Assembly (NCBI GenBank): GCA_910578575.1
Contig: CAJTQP010000031.1
Coordinates: forward strand, 1-27,451
Direction: 5' to 3'
DNA: 27,451 nt
Source: an uncultured Oscillospiraceae bacterium
GTDB taxonomy: Bacteria > Bacillota > Clostridia > Oscillospirales > Oscillospiraceae
Shown here: in pieces, positions 22,087 to 27,451 of the stretch
Layout of the letters: each line of letters starts with the position of its first letter
How positions within the stretch are numbered: position 1 is the stretch's first letter
Translations under genes and position numbers: made by a program
Notes under the pieces: model-generated
What the model saw: the letters and a program-made list of their open reading frames with translations, nothing else
What the model was told of the DNA's origin: nothing
Database searches by the model: none

Positions 22087-23082
22087 ATGAAAAAAGAGAC
22101 GAAAAAACTGCTGATTTTCTTGGGGGTCACCTTTGGCATCAACCTCCTGATCGGCATTCCCAGAGGCATCCTGTTCCACCTGGGATATGGGGCCACCTCC
22201 GGAGGCTCCCTGTCCTGCAACCCCGCAGCCGGGCTGGTGTTGGCCAAGGTCATCTGTGACAAGGACCAGCGGAAAACCATGCCCATGTACTTCTTTACCG
22301 GTGTCCTGGCCCTCACCGCCGCTTCGACTCTACTCCAACTCCTCGACCTTTTCCTGCGCTCTCCCCAGATTGCCACGCTCCATAGCTATGTGATCTTCAT
22401 TGGCTTTGGTTTCCTGGTCATCCTGTTTTTCCTGGATAAGAAAGAGGCCCGCAACGCCCACGGGCTGGGCGGGGGAAACTGGGGCCTGACGGCAAAGCTG
22501 CTCGCCCTGTACGCGGCCATCTGTTTTGCTCGGATCGTTATCCCGGAATGGATTCTCGGAGACCCCGTCTTTATGCTGCAACACTTCTCCCCGACGTCCT
22601 TTCTCAACAACTTAATCATTGCCCCCATCTACCTCAACGAGGAATATGGCTGGCGCTGCTATTTCCAGCCGCTGCTGCAAGAGAAGTTCGGCCTCATCAA
22701 GGGCGTGCTTGTGTTTGGTCTCCTGTGGGAGCTGTGGCACTACCCCGTTCTTTTGCCCAGCTTTTCCCCAGAAGAGGCAGGGGGCTCCCTATCCCAATTT
22801 ATTTTGATGCGTTTTGTCGCTGTCATGGGCATCGCCATTTTTATGGCGTATGCCTACATGAAAACCCAGAACGTGTGGACAGCGGTGCTGATACACGGCC
22901 TGCACGATGCTTCCACCGTTGCCTTCCGCTCCAATGATACCGTCACAGAGCCATCCGCTTGGTGGATCAGCTTCGTGGTCTTTCTCCTCGTTTCGCTGGT
23001 ACTCTTTGTCCCCTTCCTGTTCACCAAGGTGTTTCGCAAGCCCATGGAAGCCACGGAAGAAACGACCCTCCTAGGAATATAA
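22087..23082 (+). CDS. CPBP family intramembrane glutamic endopeptidase
   Basis: A 331-residue, multi-helix protein of the CAAX-protease/bacteriocin-processing (CPBP, Rce1-like) family. The three motifs are present: NEEYGWR (EExxxR, about residue 181), LLWELWHYP with its histidine (about 216), and HGLHDAS (about 272). These residues form the active site within the membrane in this family. Substrates are unknown. Many bacterial members act in self-immunity to peptides or in signalling. The ATG follows AAGGGAGG. It is the last gene before a strong terminator. Confidence 0.9.
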   Translation: MKKETKKLLIFLGVTFGINLLIGIPRGILFHLGYGATSGGSLSCNPAAGLVLAKVICDKDQRKTMPMYFFTGVLALTAASTLLQLLDLFLRSPQIATLHSYVIFIGFGFLVILFFLDKKEARNAHGLGGGNWGLTAKLLALYAAICFARIVIPEWILGDPVFMLQHFSPTSFLNNLIIAPIYLNEEYGWRCYFQPLLQEKFGLIKGVLVFGLLWELWHYPVLLPSFSPEEAGGSLSQFILMRFVAVMGIAIFMAYAYMKTQNVWTAVLIHGLHDASTVAFRSNDTVTEPSAWWISFVVFLLVSLVLFVPFLFTKVFRKPMEATEETTLLGI

Positions 23083-23085
23083 AAA

Positions 23086-23124
23086 GAGAGCGCACCGCAA
23101 AGCATCGCGGTGCGCTCTCCTTTT
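23086..23124 (+). terminator. Terminator after the CPBP protease gene
   Basis: A perfect 13-bp stem GAGAGCGCACCGC/GCGGTGCGCTCTC (23086-23098 with 23107-23119), then CTTTT. The preceding AAAAA makes it usable in both directions. Confidence 0.9.
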
Positions 23125-23170
23125 GTTTATCACAGTGAGTATCCATTCCCACCGAGTGCCCCAGCAGAAA

Positions 23171-23201
23171 GGACGCGCCGCGTTTTCCACGCAGCGCGTC
23201 C
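23171..23201. terminator. Hairpin between converging genes
   Basis: GGACGCGC/GCGCGTCC plus an inner GCG/CGC, with a seven-base loop. U tracts are weak on both strands. It is 29 bases past the DUF378 stop and may end that gene's transcript. Confidence 0.5.
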
Positions 23202-23229
23202 CTTCTTCGCTTGCATCCAAGGTTACAGA

Positions 23230-23457
23230 TCAAGCTCTCTGGTGGATTTCTTCCTCCCCATGGGCATCCTCCCGGAAAAACAGGGTGATACACCAAAGTG
23301 CGCAGAGGCACACCAGAACATAAACCAGCCGGCTTAGACCGCTGGCGGAGCCGCCAAAGAGGGCCGCCACGATATCCAGGCCGAAAATCCCAACACAGCC
23401 CCAGTTCAGGCCGCCAATGACGACCAATGCCAGGGCAATTCTGTCCATTGCCTTCAC
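23230..23457 (-). CDS. DUF378 small membrane protein
   Basis: 75 residues with two membrane helices. The first is in DRIALALVVIGGLNWGCVGIF and the second in SRLVYVLVCLCALWCITLFF, separated by DIVAALFGGSASG. This is the classic DUF378 layout, function unknown. The GTG at 23457 is preferred because GGGAGG lies ten bases away and the resulting start (M-K-A-M-D) matches relatives. The internal ATG at 23448 is the alternative. The acidic-basic tail is short. The gene stands alone between converging and unrelated neighbours. Confidence 0.85.
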   Translation of the reverse strand: MKAMDRIALALVVIGGLNWGCVGIFGLDIVAALFGGSASGLSRLVYVLVCLCALWCITLFFREDAHGEEEIHQRA

Positions 23458-23618
23458 GATGAGGAAACCTCCCGGAACCGTACACACAGTTCGTGTGGAT
23501 TTTGCGCCCGTACAGGACGGTTGCCCCGTACTGGCTAAGCCCGTTGAGAGGCGCTGCCTCTTCCGGTCTCCGAGGGTAGTATGTGCGGCGGCGGGGAAAG
23601 CATTCCTGGAAATTTTTG

Positions 23619-24047
23619 TTAATCTTTGGGCCAGGCCCCGCCGCTTTTCACAGCCTCATAGCACCAGACCGCCATCTCCTGAATCAGCGGCAGTGGCAGC
23701 GCCTGGTCATAGGGCAGATAAACCGTCCCCTTCTTGGTCTGATAGCCCGAAAGCACTGGGAAAAAGGCCGCAACGGCGGCCTCGCCCACGTAGAGGCTGA
23801 TCTGTGTCTTGCCCGCCGAAAATTGCAAAATATGCCGTCCGGCCCAATAGGAGGGCATACGCCAAGCGATCCGTTCCTGGGCCTCCGGGAGGCTTTGGCG
23901 GAGGGCGTCGCGCAGTTGCCGCAGTGGGCGCTGATGTTCTTCCGCCTGGGCGGCGATGTAGTCTGAGATAGTCGCCGGGGCCTTTCCGCAATAATGGCCC
24001 TGGTTGCTCCGTCTGAATTCCCGTCCACACTTTGGGCAAGTCCACAT
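23619..24047 (-). CDS. DUF1801 (YdhG-like) protein with N-terminal zinc ribbon
   Basis: 142 residues. It opens with WTCPKCGREFRRSNQGHYC, a small zinc-binding knuckle. From about residue 35 it has the YdhG/DUF1801 fold, with ERIAWRMPSYW and the strands HILQFSAGKTQISLYVG. The fold is of unknown biochemical role. The ATG at 24047 follows GGAAGGGGGAA. A TTG seven codons earlier is possible. Its stop lies about 160 bases from the DUF378 gene, and the gap holds no gene. It follows the pseudouridine synthase gene by 30 bases. Confidence 0.85.
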   Translation of the reverse strand: MWTCPKCGREFRRSNQGHYCGKAPATISDYIAAQAEEHQRPLRQLRDALRQSLPEAQERIAWRMPSYWAGRHILQFSAGKTQISLYVGEAAVAAFFPVLSGYQTKKGTVYLPYDQALPLPLIQEMAVWCYEAVKSGGAWPKD

Positions 24048-24077
24048 GGCCGTTCCCCCTTCCAGCAAATTGTTTTT

Positions 24078-24728
24078 TTAAGTGGTTTGAAACAGGGTCC
24101 AGGGCGCTGTCTCCGGGGGCGGCAGACGGAAATCCATGGGTTCGCCGGTCTCCGGGTGGGTAAACGACAGGTGGTTGGACCACAGGGCGATCTGCCACTC
24201 CTTGGGGTCGGGGTAACGGCTGTATTTCCGGTCCCCGGCCAGGGGCAGGCCGCGGGCGGAGAACTGGGCGCGGATCTGGTGGGTCCGGCCCGTCTCCAAC
24301 TGAATCTGCACCAGGGAGAAGCCCTGGCGGTTGTCCAAAAGCTGATAGTGGAGCACCGCCTCCTGGACCCCCTTGGCGGGGGTCTGGGTCACGTAGGTCT
24401 TGCGGGTTGTTTCGTTCCGGCCCAACAGGTCCCGAAAAGTTCCCTGATCCTCACGGGGCCGCCAGTGGATCACCGCCTGGTACTCCTTGGCGAAGGTATT
24501 TTCCCGAATCTGCCGAGACAGCTCCGAGGCGCCGTGGGCGCTGAGGCCGTAGACCATCAATCCCCCCACCACCTGGTCCAGCCGGTGGACTGCCCGGACC
24601 TTGGCGTGGGGCTGGCCCAGGGCCTCCCGAATCAAGTCCGGCATCCCGCCGGGCTCGTCGGTGGAGAGGACCCGGAAGGGTTTGACGCACACCACCAGGG
24701 CGTCATCACGATACAGGATGTCCAACAT
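24078..24728 (-). CDS. RluA family pseudouridine synthase
   Basis: 216 residues. The catalytic motif is HRLDQVVGGLMVYG with the aspartate near residue 51. Later come FAKEYQAVI, the binding strand LVQIQLETGRTHQIRAQFSARG and LAGDRKY. It isomerises uridine in rRNA or tRNA, but the target site cannot be read from sequence. Length is at the short end of the family, with no S4 domain, as in many Firmicutes members. Its start lies 23 bases inside the end of the EamA transporter gene, with GAGGAG before it, so it is coupled to that gene. Confidence 0.92.
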   Translation of the reverse strand: MLDILYRDDALVVCVKPFRVLSTDEPGGMPDLIREALGQPHAKVRAVHRLDQVVGGLMVYGLSAHGASELSRQIRENTFAKEYQAVIHWRPREDQGTFRDLLGRNETTRKTYVTQTPAKGVQEAVLHYQLLDNRQGFSLVQIQLETGRTHQIRAQFSARGLPLAGDRKYSRYPDPKEWQIALWSNHLSFTHPETGEPMDFRLPPPETAPWTLFQTT

Positions 24729-25578
24729 GGCTGTTCTCCTCTTCCTCTTTTTCCGCTTTCGCGCTCAACACATTATAGACCATAATGCTCACAAACACAA
24801 CCGCGCCCCCCAGCAGGGACCAGCGGGACAGCGTTTCCCCCACCACGATGGCAACCAGAATGGGGTTCAGCACAGGCTGGATGCCGGAGGCCAGCACAGC
24901 GGTGATGGGTTTTACATATTTCACCCCAGTGGTCAGGCACACGTAGGCCAGCCCCAACTGGAACACCCCCAGGATGATGGCATAAAAGAGGGTGGTGCCG
25001 TCAAATTGCGTCTCCTGGACCAGGAAGGGCAGGCCGATGAGGGCCCCCATGCCCTGGCCCAGAATGGTGGCCCACACCGGGTCCCCGCCGGGGAGCTTTT
25101 TGTGGAGGAAGAACCAGGCATAGCACAGCCCCGACAGCACCCCGATCACGTCCCCGGCAAAGCGTCCGCTGCCCAAGCTGTCCAGGAAAAAGCACAGAAT
25201 GCCCCCCAGGATAACGATGCTGGCGATGACATCCCGCCGCTGAGGCCGCTCATGGAACAGGGCCCAGGAGAAGAGGATCACGAAGATGGGGGCGGTGAAC
25301 TGCAAGAGCACCGCATTCCCCGCCGTGGTCATCTTCGTGGCCACGGTATACAGCACCGTGGCTCCGCACACCCCCAGGGCCCCCACCAGCACCCCGGCAT
25401 TCCATTGAAAACGGTCGTGGCTGAGCTTGGCAAACACCAAAAGGATACACACCGACAGGATACTCCGGAAGGCGTTGATGGACAGGGGGTTCCAGGGAAT
25501 TTTTTTCACACACAGCCCGCCGATGCTCAGCAGCACCGCGCTGGCAAAGACCAAAAGCAGGCCCTTTTTTTGATTCAT
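24706..25578 (-). CDS. EamA/DMT family transporter (paralogue 1)
   Basis: 290 residues with ten predicted helices as two EamA repeats. It is closely related to the next gene upstream (25660-26532): shared runs include IPWNPLSINAFRS, FFLDSLGSGRFAGDV, VQETQFDGTTLFYAIILG and VCLTTGVKYVKP. Members of the drug/metabolite superfamily export amino acids, nucleotides or drugs, and the substrate is unknown. The ATG at 25578 has AAAGGAAG upstream. The pair looks like a tandem duplication, and both copies lie on the same strand, 81 bases apart. Confidence 0.9.
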   Translation of the reverse strand: MNQKKGLLLVFASAVLLSIGGLCVKKIPWNPLSINAFRSILSVCILLVFAKLSHDRFQWNAGVLVGALGVCGATVLYTVATKMTTAGNAVLLQFTAPIFVILFSWALFHERPQRRDVIASIVILGGILCFFLDSLGSGRFAGDVIGVLSGLCYAWFFLHKKLPGGDPVWATILGQGMGALIGLPFLVQETQFDGTTLFYAIILGVFQLGLAYVCLTTGVKYVKPITAVLASGIQPVLNPILVAIVVGETLSRWSLLGGAVVFVSIMVYNVLSAKAEKEEEENSHVGHPVS

Positions 25579-25607
25579 AGGAGAGGCTTCCTTTCTCAGG
25601 CTTCCAA

Positions 25608-25650
25608 AGGCGGCCAAGAGAGACACTCGCTCTCCTGGCCGCCTGTTTTT
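25608..25650. terminator. Hairpin between the tandem EamA genes
   Basis: AGGCGGCCA/TGGCCGCCT plus GAGAG/CTCTC with one mismatch. The plus side has GTTTTTC and the minus side only TTT. It may weaken read-through from paralogue 2 into paralogue 1. Confidence 0.55.
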
Positions 25651-25659
25651 CAAGTTATG

Positions 25660-26532
25660 TTATGCCGGCTTCGCCGCCCCTTGGGGCTGCGGACTGGGCC
25701 GCTCCCCTCTGGCGCTGAGGATGTTGTAGACCATGACGCTGACAAACACGATCACGCCGCCCAGCAGGGACAGGGGGGACAGGGTCTCCCCCACCACGAT
25801 GGCCACCAGGATGGGGTTGAGCACCGGCTCGATCCCCGTCACCAGGATGGCCGTGACGGGCTTGACGTACTTCACTCCAGTGGTCAGGCACACGTAGGCC
25901 AGGCCCAACTGGAACACCCCCAGAATGATGGCGTAAAAGAGGGTGGTGCCGTCGAACTGGGTCTCCTGCACCAGGGAGGGCAGGCCAATGAGGGCCCCGA
26001 TGCTCTGGCCCAGGATGGTGGCCCAGAGGGCGTTGCCGCCGGGGAGCTTGTTGGTGAGGAACACCAGGGCGTAGGCCACCCCGGAGAGCACCGCCACCAC
26101 GTCCCCGGCAAAGCGTCCGCTGCCCAGGCTGTCCAGGAAGAAGCAGATCACGCCCCCCACGATGCACAGGCAGGCGGTGACGTCCATCCCCTTGGGCCAG
26201 TCCTTGAATACCAGCCAGGTGAAGAGGATGATGAACACCGGGGCCACGGTGAATTGGATCAGCACCGCACTCCCCGCCGTGGTGAGCTTGGTGGCCACGG
26301 TATATAGCACCGTAGCCCCACACACCCCCACCGTCCCCACCGCTGTGCCCAGGGTCAGGTGGAATCTGTTATGGGTCAGCTTGGCAAAGCTGAATAGGAT
26401 ACCCACGGAGATGATACTGCGAAAGGCGTTGATAGACAAGGGGTTCCAGGGGATCTCCTTGATACATACGCCGCCAAGGCTCAACAGCAGGGCACACAGG
26501 AGCATTAAGATCAGGCCTTTTTTGTTGTTCAT
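25660..26532 (-). CDS. EamA/DMT family transporter (paralogue 2)
   Basis: 290 residues, the same length as the downstream paralogue, with ten helices and the same pair of EamA repeats. Differences cluster in the middle of repeat 1 (VAPVFIILFTWLVFKDWPKG here against APIFVILFSWALFHERPQR) and in the tail. The ATG at 26532 has AAAGGATG eight bases away. The gene follows metY by 40 bases, and its job may be linked to that sulfur-amino-acid enzyme, but this is inference from position only. Confidence 0.9.
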   Translation of the reverse strand: MNNKKGLILMLLCALLLSLGGVCIKEIPWNPLSINAFRSIISVGILFSFAKLTHNRFHLTLGTAVGTVGVCGATVLYTVATKLTTAGSAVLIQFTVAPVFIILFTWLVFKDWPKGMDVTACLCIVGGVICFFLDSLGSGRFAGDVVAVLSGVAYALVFLTNKLPGGNALWATILGQSIGALIGLPSLVQETQFDGTTLFYAIILGVFQLGLAYVCLTTGVKYVKPVTAILVTGIEPVLNPILVAIVVGETLSPLSLLGGVIVFVSVMVYNILSARGERPSPQPQGAAKPA

Positions 26533-26551
26533 ACAAAACATCCTTTCTCTC

Positions 26552-26572
26552 CTGCCCTGCTGGCCAGGGCAG
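26552..26572. other. Hairpin between metY and the EamA gene
   Basis: CTGCCCTG-CTGGC-CAGGGCAG, a perfect 8-bp stem with no U tract, in the 40-base gap directly after the metY stop. It may stabilise the metY 3' end or affect read-through. Confidence 0.5.
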
Positions 26573-27451
26573 TTAGTTCACGGCTTGCAAGGCCCCCTCC
26601 AGGTCCGCCTGGATATCCGCCACATCCTCAATGCCCACGGACAGCCGGATCAGGTCCGCCCCCACGCCGGCAGCCTCCAGCTCCTGGTCGGACATCTGCC
26701 GGTGGGTGGAGGAGGCGGGGTGGAGCACACAGGTCTTGGCATCCGCCACATGGGTGGCGATGGAGGCCAGCTTCAGCCCGGCCATGAAGGTCTCCGCCCC
26801 GGCGCGGCCTGCCTTCAGGCCGAAAGCCACCACGCCGCAGGTGCCCTTTGGCATATACTTCTGGGCCAGGGCGTGGTTTTTGTCCCCCTCCAGGCCGGGG
26901 TAGGACACCCAGGCCACCTTGGGGTGGCGTTCCAGATACTGGGCGATTTGGAGTGCGTTGGCGCAGTGCTGGGGCATGCGCAGGTGGAGGGTCTCCAGCC
27001 CCACGTTCAGGAGGTAGGCGTTCATGGGGGCGGGGGTGGCCCCGAAGTCCCGCATGAGCTGCACCGTGGCCTTGGTGATAAAGGCCCCCTCCAGGCCGAA
27101 GCGCTCTGTATAGGTCACCCCGTGGTAGCTCTCGTCGGGGGTACACAGGCCGGGGAACTTGTCGGGGTACTTGGTCCAGTCGAACTTCCCGCTGTCCACG
27201 ATGGCACCGCCCACGCAGTTGGCATGGCCGTCCATATACTTGGTGGTGGAGTGGGTGACGATATCCGCCCCGAAGCGGAAGGGCTGGCAGTTGATGGGGG
27301 TGGGGAAGGTGTTGTCCACGATCAGGGGCACCCCGTGGCGGTGGGCGGCCTGGGCAAACTTCTCAATATCCAGGACGATGAGGGCGGGGTTGGCCAGGGT
27401 CTCCCCAAACACCGCCTTGGTGTTGGGCCGGAAGGCGGCGTCCAGCTCCTC
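26573..27451 (-). CDS. metY: O-acetylhomoserine sulfhydrylase (partial, 5' end outside window)
   Basis: The C-terminal 292 residues of a PLP enzyme of the Cys/Met metabolism family. Visible are VDNTFPTPINCQPFRFGADIV, the PLP lysine in THSTTKYMDGH, and the family ending with HPASSTHRQMSDQELEAAG and RLSVGIEDVADI. The long insertion after the lysine (WTKYPDKFPGLCTPDESYHG) favours MetY over MetB/MetC. It makes homocysteine directly from O-acetylhomoserine and sulfide, supplying MetH. The start codon lies beyond the right edge, so regulation cannot be judged. Confidence 0.92.
   Translation of the reverse strand, partial: EELDAAFRPNTKAVFGETLANPALIVLDIEKFAQAAHRHGVPLIVDNTFPTPINCQPFRFGADIVTHSTTKYMDGHANCVGGAIVDSGKFDWTKYPDKFPGLCTPDESYHGVTYTERFGLEGAFITKATVQLMRDFGATPAPMNAYLLNVGLETLHLRMPQHCANALQIAQYLERHPKVAWVSYPGLEGDKNHALAQKYMPKGTCGVVAFGLKAGRAGAETFMAGLKLASIATHVADAKTCVLHPASSTHRQMSDQELEAAGVGADLIRLSVGIEDVADIQADLEGALQAVN

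Noticed and set aside
23488..23618. Small gene or RNA between DUF378 and DUF1801
   Set aside because: Only a short AGAGGC/GCCTCT hairpin is visible. No promoter, ORF or known motif is supported.
24601..26307. 568-codon plus-strand frame across the EamA genes
   Set aside because: It runs antisense to two well-supported paralogues, and its repeats simply mirror their duplication.

Overview
The window reads as chromosomal DNA of a GC-rich, low-oxygen Gram-positive gut-type bacterium, most likely an Oscillospiraceae/Flavonifractor-like Clostridium relative. This is inferred from strong AGGAGG ribosome sites, a T-box and a S-box (SAM-I) leader, a cobalamin-dependent methionine synthase without its own reactivation domain, Rrf2 and YozG-type regulators, and a DUF378 protein. 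No rRNA, tRNA, CRISPR array or prophage module was seen.

Left part (1-5570, all minus strand): the end of a cell-surface O-acetylation pair (a DHHW-type protein, cut by the window edge, and an AlgI-like MBOAT acyltransferase), then a three-gene ABC importer (lipoprotein, permease, ATPase). A T-box leader whose specifier reads UGG precedes the importer, which points to tryptophan. Next come an Rrf2 regulator with three cysteines (5608-6030) and a 725-base gene-poor stretch. That stretch holds a candidate structured RNA gene on the minus strand (promoter 6455-6484, U-rich terminator 6198-6226). It is followed by a Rhesus-type ammonium channel with a dyad over its -35 box and a promoter-proximal terminator hairpin.

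Centre (8126-16805, minus strand): an almost complete activated-methyl cycle. A SAM-I riboswitch precedes ahcY, then metK, an O-antigen-ligase-like membrane protein, metF, a free-standing methionine synthase activation protein and a short metH. The last four genes are tightly packed or overlap. Two families of dispersed hairpin-rich repeats sit between genes: family A at 3887-4137 and 13621-13748, and family B as direct repeats on either side of ahcY.

Right part: on the plus strand, an Rpn-type nuclease, a rhomboid-like membrane protein with a zinc-binding tail and no visible GxSG motif, cytidine deaminase, a hexapeptide acetyltransferase and a lone minimal nucleotidyltransferase. A separate operon follows (DUF2975 protein, YozG-like regulator, unknown membrane protein, CPBP protease) behind a perfect 15-bp inverted repeat next to its -35 box. 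The last segment is minus strand: DUF378, a DUF1801 protein, an RluA pseudouridine synthase, two tandem EamA transporter paralogues and the 3' part of metY.
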